The notes beneath the pieces were generated by a model. It saw only the letters and a list, made by a program, of their open reading frames with translations. It made no database searches and was not told the origin of the DNA. A stretch of DNA of 64,000 nt from Aestuariibius insulae (GTDB lineage: Bacteria; Pseudomonadota; Alphaproteobacteria; Rhodobacterales; Rhodobacteraceae), in the NCBI RefSeq assembly GCF_040783535.2, contig NZ_JBFONW020000005.1:1-64000 (forward strand), given 5' to 3'. Both the position numbers and the translations under genes were made by a program. Every line of letters begins with the position of its first letter. Position 1 is the first letter of the stretch. Positions 41,868 through 49,742 of this stretch are shown here, piece after piece.

Positions 41868-42914
41868 TCAGGCCAGATCGTCTTCGAAAGGATCTGCCGG
41901 GACAGTGGCGGTATCCCAGCCAAAGAAGTCCCATGTCCGGTGCATATGATCCGGTAGCGGGCAGACCAAGGACAGACGGGCGCCCGTGAATGGGTGGGTC
42001 AACACGAGGGAGCGCGCGTGAAGGTGGAGCTTTCGGCTAATCTGATCGCCAAGCTGGGCGCCCCATCCGTCGCCCATGTTCTCCTGACCCGATCCGCCGT
42101 ATTTGCCGTCCCCGATGATAGGGTGACCGAGTTCGGCCATATGAGCGCGAAGTTGATGGGTGCGACCGGTGATGGGGACCAGCGCACACCACGACACGCG
42201 CCCGCCTAGACCGGAAAGCACGGCATAATCGGAGGTGGCTCGTTTCGCACCAGCGGTTTCGTCGATATCACGAGGGTGGATGCAGCGCATCTTCTCGCCT
42301 TCTCCACCCGAGCCATGCCCGCCCGCTTTGACGAGACCATATCGGATGGTCCCCATTGCAGGATGCGGAACCCCTGCGACGGCGGCCCAGTAGATCTTGC
42401 GGGTCTCGCGGTCGCGAAAGGCTTCTGACAGGGCCGTCGCGCTTTCCCGGCTTCGGGCCATGACAAAGACACCAGATGTATCTTTATCGAGCCGATGAAC
42501 GAGGCGCGGCTTTTCGTCCGCATCAAAGCGAAGCGCTTCGGCCAGACCGTCGAGATGTCGGCTTTGACCGCTGCCGCCCTGACTAGCGATCCCCGGAGGT
42601 TTGTTGAGGGCGATAAGATGATCGTCCTTATAGATGACGAGGCTTCTCATCATCTCGGCGTCCGCATCGCTCACCCGGGTCACGCGATTTGAGGAGACTT
42701 CGGAGGCGTTCGGCACCGGCGGAATGCGAACCTGCTGGCCCACTTCGACGCGAGTGTTTGATTTGACGCGCGCGCCATCGAGCCGCAGCTCGCCCTTGCG
42801 GCACATCTTTTCGATCCGGCCCTGACTCAGGTGCGGAAACCGCCGCCGGAGCCAGCGGTCAATCCGCTGATCTCCTTCACCAGAGGCGACATCGACGATC
42901 TGCACACCGCTCAT
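41868..42914 (-). CDS. RluA-family 23S rRNA pseudouridine synthase (RluC/D-like)
   Basis: A 348-aa enzyme. An N-terminal S4 domain (about 15-70: 'QRIDRWLRRRFPHLSQGRIEKMCRKGELRLDGARV') precedes the catalytic domain with 'VHRLDKDTSGVFVMARS' (catalytic Asp in HRLDKD) and 'PITGRTHQLRAHMA'. Whether RluC or RluD cannot be decided by eye. It overlaps crcB by four bases. Confidence 0.9.
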   Translation of the reverse strand: MSGVQIVDVASGEGDQRIDRWLRRRFPHLSQGRIEKMCRKGELRLDGARVKSNTRVEVGQQVRIPPVPNASEVSSNRVTRVSDADAEMMRSLVIYKDDHLIALNKPPGIASQGGSGQSRHLDGLAEALRFDADEKPRLVHRLDKDTSGVFVMARSRESATALSEAFRDRETRKIYWAAVAGVPHPAMGTIRYGLVKAGGHGSGGEGEKMRCIHPRDIDETAGAKRATSDYAVLSGLGGRVSWCALVPITGRTHQLRAHMAELGHPIIGDGKYGGSGQENMGDGWGAQLGDQISRKLHLHARSLVLTHPFTGARLSLVCPLPDHMHRTWDFFGWDTATVPADPFEDDLA

Positions 42915-43285
42915 GAGAAGAGTCCCCGTGCCATGACGAGCCCCAAAAAGAGGCCTGCAATGGACAGCCCGACGGAGAGGCCGACATAAAGCGCCGCCTG
43001 CCCGATCGCGCCACGTTCGTAGAGTGTCACCGCCTCAAGCGAGAATGCAGAAAATGTCGTGAAGCCGCCAAGCAGACCTGTTTGGACGAAGGGGCTGATC
43101 CCCATCAATCCGCGACTGGCTGCGAGACCTATGAAAAGACCCATCAGGACGGATCCGAAGATATTCACGGTCAGGACCGCGAGGGGAAAACCGCCGGGGC
43201 TGATCCCCATGGCAATCGACACGCCATACCGAAGCACGGAGCCGATTGCGCCGCCGATCGCGACCTGAAGAAAGGCAGAACCCAT
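42911..43285 (-). CDS. crcB: Fluoride channel CrcB/Fluc
   Basis: A 124-aa four-TM protein that exports fluoride as a dimer. 'GGAIGSVLRYGVSI', 'TVNIFGSVLMGLFIG' (the conserved Asn) and 'GLLGGFTTFSAFSLEAV' (the F box) are present. ATG 43285 is chosen because the family starts here; the TTG at 43321 is doubtful. Confidence 0.95.
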   Translation of the reverse strand: MGSAFLQVAIGGAIGSVLRYGVSIAMGISPGGFPLAVLTVNIFGSVLMGLFIGLAASRGLMGISPFVQTGLLGGFTTFSAFSLEAVTLYERGAIGQAALYVGLSVGLSIAGLFLGLVMARGLFS

Positions 43286-43317
43286 GGCTCTGGGCAATAT
43301 CCGCCCGGGCGGAGGTG

Positions 43318-44628
43318 TCAACTGCGTCGCTCGGTTCTCAATCTGGCAAAGTAGTCGAGACGTTTCTTCAACTCGCGTTCGAAGCCGCGCTTGACCGGGC
43401 TATAATAGGCCTCGCGGTCCATCGCGTCGGGAAAGTAGTTCTGACCCGAAAACCCGTCTTCCGCGTCATGGTCATAAGTATAACCCGCACCGTATCCTTG
43501 CTCTTTCATCATCGAGGTCGGCGCGTTGAGGATGTGCTTTGGCGGAGGTTCAGAGCCGGTCTTTTTCGCAGCTTTCATTGCGGCCTTGTACGCCACGTAA
43601 CCCGCGTTGGATTTTGGAGCGAGCGCCAAGTAAACGACGGCTTGCGCGAGCGCCAGCTCTCCTTCGGGCGAGCCAAGCCTCTCATAGGTTTCCCAGGCAT
43701 CGAGTGTCATGCGATGCGCCTGCGGATCGGCAAGACCGATATCCTCGACCGCCATTCGGGTGATGCGCCGGGCGAGGTAGCGCGGATCCTCTCCGCCGGT
43801 AAGCATCCGCGCCGTCCAGTAGAGAGCGGCGTCGGGATCACTTCCCCGAACGCATTTGTGCAGAGCGGACATTAGATTGTAGTGCTCGTCGCCGCTTTTG
43901 TCGTATTTGGCGGCACGCTGTGACAGGCGACGGCTGAGGACATCGGCTCCGATCCTTTCGGTCAGTTTCCAGGAGAGGATCTGCTCGATGAGGTTCAGCA
44001 GCGCCCTTCCATCCCCGTCCGAAAGTTCGATAAGCAGCGCCCGCCCGCCTTCATCGAGTGGCAGATGGCTCTCGATTTCGGCTTCCGCGCGTTTGATCAA
44101 TCCTTCGAGACTATCGCGCGACAGACGCTCCAGCAAAATGACCTGCGCACGGCTAAGAAGCGCCGCGTTGAGCTCGAAGGAGGGGTTTTCGGTCGTGGCC
44201 CCGATCAGCAGGATCGTCCCATCTTCGATGTAAGGAAGAAAGCCGTCCTGCTGCGCCTTATTGAACCGGTGGATCTCGTCAACGAAAAGCAACGTTCCCT
44301 GCCCTTGCCGCTGTCTTAGGCGGGCTGCCTCGAACACTTTCTTCAGCTCAGCGACACCGCTGAAAATCGCGCTGATCTGCACAAAATGCAGGTCCGTTTC
44401 GTCCGCGAGCAGCCGCGCGATCGTCGTCTTCCCGACGCCAGGCGGGCCCCAGAAGATCACCGAGGACAGGGCATCCGATGCAAGCATCGCACCCAACGGA
44501 CCATCTGGCGACAAGACTTTATCTTGCCCAACGACATCCTCGAGCCGCGCCGGCCTCAGCCGGTCGGCCAGCGGCCGTGTCCTTGAGGCAGGTCGCTCTG
44601 CGTTGGGGGTATCGAAGAGATCTGGCAT
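43318..44628 (-). CDS. rarA: Replication-associated recombination protein RarA (MgsA)
   Basis: A 436-aa AAA+ ATPase acting at stalled forks. 'RPARLEDVVGQDKVL', Walker A GPPGVGKTT, Walker B 'LLFVDEIHRFNKAQQD', sensor 'LIGATTENPSFELN' and the C-terminal 'YPPDAMDREAYYSPVKRGFE'-like tail are all present. ATG 44628 (MPDLFDTPN) is the usual start. Confidence 0.96.
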   Translation of the reverse strand: MPDLFDTPNAERPASRTRPLADRLRPARLEDVVGQDKVLSPDGPLGAMLASDALSSVIFWGPPGVGKTTIARLLADETDLHFVQISAIFSGVAELKKVFEAARLRQRQGQGTLLFVDEIHRFNKAQQDGFLPYIEDGTILLIGATTENPSFELNAALLSRAQVILLERLSRDSLEGLIKRAEAEIESHLPLDEGGRALLIELSDGDGRALLNLIEQILSWKLTERIGADVLSRRLSQRAAKYDKSGDEHYNLMSALHKCVRGSDPDAALYWTARMLTGGEDPRYLARRITRMAVEDIGLADPQAHRMTLDAWETYERLGSPEGELALAQAVVYLALAPKSNAGYVAYKAAMKAAKKTGSEPPPKHILNAPTSMMKEQGYGAGYTYDHDAEDGFSGQNYFPDAMDREAYYSPVKRGFERELKKRLDYFARLRTERRS

Positions 44629-44673
44629 CGGACCGACCCTAGGCCGGTCCGACGGGAGTTTCAAAGACGTCCG

Positions 44674-45264
44674 TCAGTTCAACTGCGCGGCAAAATCGAT
44701 CCAGACGGCCTGATAATCGATTCCGCCCATGTTCATCGTCCGGCCAGCATCGGACATTTGCAGATTGCAGCGAGCCGACCACCTGTTCCAGTTCGAGGGA
44801 AGCAGAGCGATCATTCGGCGGATCCCCTCTGCGCGGCTTGTGCGCTGCATCTCGAGCACGAGGTTGAGATGTACCCTGCGGCGAAGGTGGGCGGGGATAT
44901 CATGCGCCACAAAACCGCGCGTGGCCTCCCACACCTCCTCGCCCACGGGAGCGGGATCGTAGAGCAGATCTGTAGGGATGGAGTCGAGCAAGCCGTTCTG
45001 GGCATCGCGGATCATGTAGCTGTAGATACCACATCGCGCCGTTGTCGGGGTCAGACGCAAGCCGGCAAGGACCTCCCCCAACTCGTTGTGAACGGCGATC
45101 CAGCGGCTTTGCGGCGTGTCGTATTGGTCGAACTCCATGCCCATGGCTTCGGGCAGGTTCCACTTGTTCTGCACGATGAAGGACTGTCGTCTCGCGCGCA
45201 GGATATTTGCCAGCAGCTCTCCATGGTTGTGCATGTTGGCGAAAGAAAGGGTCGTTGTTTGCAT
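44674..45264 (-). CDS. Acyl-homoserine-lactone synthase (LuxI family)
   Basis: A 196-aa enzyme making AHL signals from SAM and acyl-ACP. The invariant residues are visible: Arg25/26, Phe29, Trp35, Glu44, Asp46 and Asp49 in the RRQSF...W...E.DQYD block, Arg70, and Glu113/Arg116 in 'EATRGF'. Length is typical. It lies 64 bases downstream of the luxR-type gene on the same strand. Confidence 0.93.
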   Translation of the reverse strand: MQTTTLSFANMHNHGELLANILRARRQSFIVQNKWNLPEAMGMEFDQYDTPQSRWIAVHNELGEVLAGLRLTPTTARCGIYSYMIRDAQNGLLDSIPTDLLYDPAPVGEEVWEATRGFVAHDIPAHLRRRVHLNLVLEMQRTSRAEGIRRMIALLPSNWNRWSARCNLQMSDAGRTMNMGGIDYQAVWIDFAAQLN

Positions 45265-45328
45265 AGCTTTTTGCTCCAGCAGGACGGTGGTTAACGGTTC
45301 ACCCCGCCGGAACAGCCATGTGGATCAC

Positions 45329-45940
45329 CTACAGCAATCGGTAATCCTTTGCCCTCTGGATCGCTTCTGCGGTCGTTCGGGCAAGAAGACCTTGCCTTGC
45401 CGATGAAAGACGCGCCTTCAACGCGCTCTCGGAGATATTCAGTTTCGCTGCGGCAGCTGCGTGACGATCCCCGTTGGCGATGCACCGCAGGGCTTCGAGT
45501 TGGGCATCCGTGAGCGTTGTCGGTGGTTCGGTAATCTTATGAAGCTGTTGAATCAGCTCGGAGAATTCGGCTATTTCATCATCACTGAACTCTCGGTCAT
45601 CACGGGCCGCAGATGCAATCGTACGTGACTTCATCTCGCCGCAGGATACTGCGAAACCATAGATCATGCCGAAGTCCTTCGCCTGCTCAAGGATGTCGAA
45701 GGGATCTGGTATCTTTATTTCGCTCCATCTCGCGGCACCGACCTGACTGAATCCCCAGGCGATGATCGGATCGCGAAGCGCATAAGCCTCCTCTGTATAA
45801 CGGTCCGTCCAGCCCTGCGGATACGTCTGATGGTGCAAGAGCGGCAGCGCGAACCTGATGTGCAGCGCAAAGAAAAAACCGCCTGGTGCAAGCGCAGACA
45901 GACGGTGTGTTTGACGTTCTATTCCAGACCTAAGGGACAT
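45329..45940 (-). CDS. LuxR-family quorum-sensing regulator
   Basis: A 203-aa regulator. The autoinducer domain keeps Trp44, Tyr48, Asp57, Pro58 and Trp72, the ligand-contact set. The C-terminus is a LuxR HTH ('TLTDAQLEALRCIANGDRHAAAAAKLNISESALKARLSSARQGL'). An in-frame stop three codons upstream of ATG 45940 fixes the maximum length; the N-terminus is somewhat short. It probably senses the product of the adjacent synthase. No clear lux box was found. Confidence 0.9.
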   Translation of the reverse strand: MSLRSGIERQTHRLSALAPGGFFFALHIRFALPLLHHQTYPQGWTDRYTEEAYALRDPIIAWGFSQVGAARWSEIKIPDPFDILEQAKDFGMIYGFAVSCGEMKSRTIASAARDDREFSDDEIAEFSELIQQLHKITEPPTTLTDAQLEALRCIANGDRHAAAAAKLNISESALKARLSSARQGLLARTTAEAIQRAKDYRLL

Positions 45941-46016
45941 GTCTTTTTAGACAAGTTGCTTAACGGCCGGTCAACCATAAATTGTGAGGAGATCAAGCGA
46001 AAACAAGGGTATAGCT

Positions 46017-46193
46017 GTGAAGAATATCGACGCAGATCTTCATCATCACATGCAAGATATGGATTTGAGAGATCGGGATCTTCTGATCGACTTTATCAAA
46101 GTGCAATCGAGCGATGCAAAGGCTGTCCTGCGCATTCTTCGACGCCGAACGGCTCGTATCAATACGCGCGCATCACACGGGTGCCAAAACTAG
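46017..46193 (+). CDS. Possible small protein divergent from luxR, 58 aa
   Basis: From GTG 46017 the frame reads MKNIDADLHHHMQDMDLRDR and ends RASHGCQN: charged, helical, plausible codon use. An AAGGG lies about ten bases upstream. It ends at a shared terminator. No family recognised. Confidence 0.45.
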   Translation: MKNIDADLHHHMQDMDLRDRDLLIDFIKVQSSDAKAVLRILRRRTARINTRASHGCQN

Positions 46194-46224
46194 AAGAGCC
46201 TCACCGATCGGCGAGGCTCTTTGA
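46190..46224. terminator. Bidirectional terminator between the small ORF and rplQ
   Basis: Perfect nine-base stem AAGAGCCTC / GAGGCTCTT (46194-46202 with 46213-46221). It lies 19 bases past the rplQ stop and marks the end of the ribosomal superoperon. Confidence 0.7.
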
Positions 46225-46240
46225 TATATAATTCAACGAC

Positions 46241-46663
46241 TTATGCGTCGATTGCAGCTTCTTCTTCTGCGAGGCGAGCCTTGTCTGAGGCACCTTTCGC
46301 ATCGACGTCACGGTCGACAAATTCGATGATCGCCATAGGCGCCATATCCCCATACCGGAAACCAGCCTTCAGAACGCGGACGTAGCCCCCTTGGCGTTCG
46401 GCATAGCGCGGGCCAAGGACGTCAAAGAGTTTGGCGACGTGGTGGTCCTGCTTAAGCCGGGCAGCGGCTTGACGGCGAGCGTGGATATCGCCGCGTTTTC
46501 CGAGGGTTACAAGTTTGTCGATGATCCGCTTCAGCTCTTTTGCCTTAGGCAGCGTGGTCTTGATTTGCTCGTGTTCGATGAGCGATCCGGCCATGTTGGC
46601 AAAGAGCGCCTTGCGGTGCTCGTGGGTGCGGTTGAGGCGGCGATAGCCGCGGGCGTGGCGCAT
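46241..46663 (-). CDS. rplQ: Ribosomal protein bL17
   Basis: A 140-aa protein starting MRHARGYRRLNRTHEHRKAL, the bL17 N-terminus, with 'KELKRIIDKLVTLGKRGD' and 'GYVRVLKAGFRYGDMAPMAIIEF'. The acidic C-terminal tail is common in alphaproteobacteria. ATG 46663 is fixed by the conserved start. Confidence 0.98.
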   Translation of the reverse strand: MRHARGYRRLNRTHEHRKALFANMAGSLIEHEQIKTTLPKAKELKRIIDKLVTLGKRGDIHARRQAAARLKQDHHVAKLFDVLGPRYAERQGGYVRVLKAGFRYGDMAPMAIIEFVDRDVDAKGASDKARLAEEEAAIDA

Positions 46664-46752
46664 TTGAGGTCTCCTAAGTGCTTTATTCTTTGTCTGGCGC
46701 GGGATGCGTGTCCCACACTCTCCTTGGGGCGGAATTGCCCATTTTCTTCGTG

Positions 46753-46790
46753 CGGTATCCGGTCGGTATACCGTCGGTATCCGGTCGGTG
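46753..46790. repeat. Direct repeat CGGTATCCGGTCGGT in the rpoA-rplQ gap
   Basis: Two exact 15-bp copies (46753-46767 and 46776-46790) separated by eight bases, with a further partial CGGTATAC between. Function unknown. Confidence 0.7.
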
Positions 46791-46840
46791 GAAATTCGCA
46801 TCCCTCAAGGATTACGTGAAATTCCGCCGACCTTTCTCAG

Positions 46841-46891
46841 GATCCCGCCTCACTCCATAAGCTGTCGCTTCGGCACCTGTGAGGCGGGATC
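46841..46891. repeat. 13-bp inverted repeat just after rpoA
   Basis: GATCCCGCCTCAC (46841-46853) is complementary to 46879-46891, with a 25-nt loop. It lies ten bases past the rpoA stop. Without a T-run it may be a processing or attenuation hairpin. Confidence 0.7.
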
Positions 46892-46900
46892 GATCCTGGA

Positions 46901-47917
46901 TTAGAACTGATCTTCGAACTTCTTAGCCAGATCCTCGATATTGTCCGGCGGCCAGTCCTCGACATCCATGCCGAGGTGCAAACCCATTCCGGAGAGAACC
47001 TCCTTGATCTCGTTAAGCGACTTGCGGCCGAAATTCGGCGTGCGCAGCATCTCGGCCTCGGTCTTTTGGATGAGGTCGCCGATATAGACGATGTTGTCGT
47101 TCTTGAGGCAGTTCGCAGAGCGGACGGACAGCTCGAGTTCGTCGACCTTCTTGAGAAGGAGCGGGTTGAACTCAAGGCCGTCATCATCGGACTGGGCCGA
47201 GGCGCTTTCGGGCTCGTCGAAGTTCACGAAGATCGACAACTGATCCTGGATGATCCGCGCGGCAAAGGCCACGGCATCGTCAGGTGTGATCGAACCGTCG
47301 GTTTCGATCTTCATCGTCAACTTGTCGTAGTCGAGAACCTGACCTTCGCGGGTCGGCTGAACGTCGTAGCTGACCTTTTTGACCGGCGAATAGATCGCAT
47401 CGATGGCGATCATGCCGATCGGCGCATCCTCGGGTTTGTTCTTGTCGGCGGCGACGTAGCCTTTGCCGGTGTTGACCGTCAGTTCCATGAACAGGTCCGC
47501 GCCATCGTCGAGGTGACAGATGACATGCTCCTTGTTCAGGATCTCGATCCCGGCGGATTCGGAGATGTCACCTGCGGTGACGACGCCCGGACCCTTGGCC
47601 TGAACCGACAAGCGCTTGGGGCCTTCGGTCTCCATCTTAATGTCGACGCCCTTGAGGTTGAGGACGACATCGGTCACGTCTTCACGCACGCCAGAGATCG
47701 ACGAGAACTCGTGCAGCACGTTGTCGATCTGAACCGACGTGATGGCTGCGCCCTGGAGCGATGACATCAGAACGCGGCGCAGCGCGTTGCCGAGCGTCAG
47801 ACCGAAGCCGCGCTCGAGCGGTTCTGCCGTGACTGTTGCGCGGCGCGCCGGGTCGCTGCCCGGTTTGACGTCGAGTTGCGTGGGCTTGATCAGCTCTGCC
47901 CAGTTTTTATGGATCAT
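46901..47917 (-). CDS. rpoA: RNA polymerase subunit alpha
   Basis: A 338-aa subunit. The N-terminal domain has 'ERGFGLTLGNALRRVLMSSL'; the C-terminal domain has 'VRSANCLKNDNIVYIGDLIQKTEAEMLRTPNFGRKSLNEIKEVL', the UP-element and activator contact region. ATG 47917 (MIHKNWAELIKP) is the standard alphaproteobacterial start. Confidence 0.99.
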   Translation of the reverse strand: MIHKNWAELIKPTQLDVKPGSDPARRATVTAEPLERGFGLTLGNALRRVLMSSLQGAAITSVQIDNVLHEFSSISGVREDVTDVVLNLKGVDIKMETEGPKRLSVQAKGPGVVTAGDISESAGIEILNKEHVICHLDDGADLFMELTVNTGKGYVAADKNKPEDAPIGMIAIDAIYSPVKKVSYDVQPTREGQVLDYDKLTMKIETDGSITPDDAVAFAARIIQDQLSIFVNFDEPESASAQSDDDGLEFNPLLLKKVDELELSVRSANCLKNDNIVYIGDLIQKTEAEMLRTPNFGRKSLNEIKEVLSGMGLHLGMDVEDWPPDNIEDLAKKFEDQF

Positions 47918-48035
47918 GCGTCCCTCCATTCCCGTCCGCCGCTCATGTCCAAAACGGAAGACTCCCGAGGTTTCTAAAAACGAAAGCGAAAGGCCGCGCA
48001 GTTGGCGCGGACCTTCCTGGATCTTCAAATGCGAG

Positions 48036-48428
48036 TCAGACGCGCCGACGCTTGGGCGGGCGGCAGCCGTTATGGGCAATCGGTGTTACATCGCGGATCG
48101 ACGTGATGTTGAAACCGACGGCCGCCAGAGCACGAAGCGCGCTCTCACGACCGGAACCGGGGCCTTGCACTTCGACCTCGAGTGTCTTGACGCCGTGTTC
48201 CTGCGCCTTTTTACCGGCATCTTCGGCAGCCATCTGGGCAGCATAGGGCGTCGACTTGCGGGATCCCTTGAAGCCCATCGTGCCGGCCGAGGACCAGGCG
48301 ATGGCGTTGCCCTGAACGTCGGAGATCAGGATCTTGGTGTTGTTGAACGAAGAATTCACATGAGCAACGCCTGCGGCGATGTTCTTGGAGACCTTCTTTT
48401 TTCCGCGGGTGCGGGTATCGCGTGCCAT
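48036..48428 (-). CDS. rpsK: Ribosomal protein uS11
   Basis: A 130-aa protein with 'GVAHVNSSFNNTKILISDVQGNAIAWSSAGTMGFKGSRKSTPYAAQMAA' and the C-terminal 'DVTPIAHNGCRPPKRRRV', characteristic of uS11. It lies 15 bases after rpsM. Confidence 0.99.
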   Translation of the reverse strand: MARDTRTRGKKKVSKNIAAGVAHVNSSFNNTKILISDVQGNAIAWSSAGTMGFKGSRKSTPYAAQMAAEDAGKKAQEHGVKTLEVEVQGPGSGRESALRALAAVGFNITSIRDVTPIAHNGCRPPKRRRV

Positions 48429-48443
48429 TTGTCCGGTCTCCCC

Positions 48444-48812
48444 TTACTTCTTCTTGCCTGCGATGGCCTTTGCGGGGCCTTTGCGGGTGCGGGCATTGGT
48501 GTGGGTGCGCTGACCGCGCACGGGGAGATTGCGGCGATGGCGCAGGCCGCGATAGCAGCCCAGATCCATCAAGCGCTTGATGTTCATCTGCACCTCGCGG
48601 CGCAGATCACCTTCAACGGTAAAGTTCGCGTCGATATGCTCGCGGATCTGCAGGATCTCGGCATCGGAAAGCTCATTGACCCGGCGGGAACGGTCGATGC
48701 CGACAGCTTCGCAGATCTGCTCGGCCGAGGTGTTGCCGATACCGGTGATATAGGTGAGCGCGATGGGAACTCGTTTGGCGGTCGGAATGTTGACGCCAGC
48801 AATACGTGCCAC
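48444..48812 (-). CDS. rpsM: Ribosomal protein uS13
   Basis: A 122-aa protein starting MARIAGVNIPTAKRVPIALT with 'CYRGLRHRRNLPVRGQRTHTNARTRKGP', the uS13 signature. It starts the alpha part of the superoperon and is preceded by a 285-base gap with its own promoter-like site. Confidence 0.99.
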   Translation of the reverse strand: MARIAGVNIPTAKRVPIALTYITGIGNTSAEQICEAVGIDRSRRVNELSDAEILQIREHIDANFTVEGDLRREVQMNIKRLMDLGCYRGLRHRRNLPVRGQRTHTNARTRKGPAKAIAGKKK

Positions 48813-48970
48813 GTGTGGTGTCCTTCTCTCGTTGCGGGTCCGTAGTTCCAGACCCTTTTTTCACAACGGTAAACCGGAAGGCTCATCGTGCCTTCGGGTC
48901 ACTGTCATCTCAGTTGGGTTGCGCGGGGTGATCGGCCTCTCGCGCGGGCGATTCCCTTTCGGGATGGCAC

Positions 48971-48999
48971 CACCTATGGGGTTCTTGACAAATCGTCAA
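48971..48999 (-). promoter_or_regulatory. Promoter-like site upstream of rpsM
   Basis: Minus-strand TTGACG (rc 48994-48999), 17-nt spacer, TAGGTG (rc 48971-48976). The -10 is weak. The -35 lies inside a CTTGAC/GTCAAG inverted repeat that might bind a regulator. Confidence 0.5.
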
Positions 49000-49015
49000 G
49001 AGGTCGTTCCGGGCA

Positions 49016-49091
49016 GGATCTTCTAGAAGATCCTGGAGTGGCAAAATCTTCTAGAAGATTTTGGTTTAACACGATTTTCTAGAAAATCGTG
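49016..49091. repeat. Three perfect palindromes centred on TCTAGA, 28-bp spacing
   Basis: The palindromes are at 49016-49033 (18 bp), 49042-49063 (22 bp) and 49070-49091 (22 bp). All contain TTCTAGAA, and centres are exactly 28 bases apart (49024.5, 49052.5, 49080.5). They fill the space just after the adk stop. Arms differ between copies while symmetry is kept, which suggests selection on pairing or on a symmetric binding site. Confidence 0.9.
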
Positions 49092-49097
49092 CGCCCT

Positions 49098-49742
49098 TCA
49101 GGAAAGGACGCGCGAGATGGCGCCCGAGACATCGTCCATCGCCTGCAGACCATCGACGCTTTCGAGCATGTCTTTCGCATAATAATAACCGATCAGCGGA
49201 GACGTCTGCTTATAGTAAGCCAGAAGGCGTGTCTTTAGCGCCTCCTCTGTGTCATCCGCGCGGCGCTTGAACTCGGTCCCGTTGCAATTCGTGCAGTGGC
49301 CATCCGCGGGGATTGGCTTGGTCACGTCGTGATAGACCTCGCCGCAATCGGCGCAGGTCGCGCGGCCTATGATGCGGGTGACAAGCGCCTCATCGTCCAC
49401 CTGCATCTCGATCACGTGGTCGAGGCTCTCGTTCAACTCGGTCAAAAGCTGACCTAGCGCGTCAGCCTGCGCCAGCGTTCTGGGAAAGCCGTCGAAGATA
49501 TAGCCGCCTTCGGCTTCGCCAGCCTCCAGCTTCTCGCGGATCAGGCCAATCACGATCTCATCGGTGACAAGATCCCCGCGATCCATGACCTCGGCCACTT
49601 TCTGTCCCATCTCGGTGCCGGAGGTCCGCGCCTCGCGCAGCATGTCCCCGGTGGAGAGCTGGATCATCTTGCGCTCGTCGACCAGCTTACGGGCCTGAGT
49701 GCCTTTGCCCGCACCCGGTGGGCCCAGAAGTATAATATTCAT
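49098..49742 (-). CDS. adk: Adenylate kinase
   Basis: A 214-aa enzyme. P-loop GPPGAGKGT, 'LSTGDMLR', 'DGFPRTLAQA' and a LID with four Cys (CADCGEVYHD...CTNC), so a zinc-binding long-form adenylate kinase. The start overlaps the secY stop (ATGA). Confidence 0.98.
   Translation of the reverse strand: MNIILLGPPGAGKGTQARKLVDERKMIQLSTGDMLREARTSGTEMGQKVAEVMDRGDLVTDEIVIGLIREKLEAGEAEGGYIFDGFPRTLAQADALGQLLTELNESLDHVIEMQVDDEALVTRIIGRATCADCGEVYHDVTKPIPADGHCTNCNGTEFKRRADDTEEALKTRLLAYYKQTSPLIGYYYAKDMLESVDGLQAMDDVSGAISRVLS

Noticed and set aside
46664..46801. rplQ extended upstream to 46801
   Set aside because: The extension reads through the direct repeats, and bL17 proteins begin at MRHARGYRRL.
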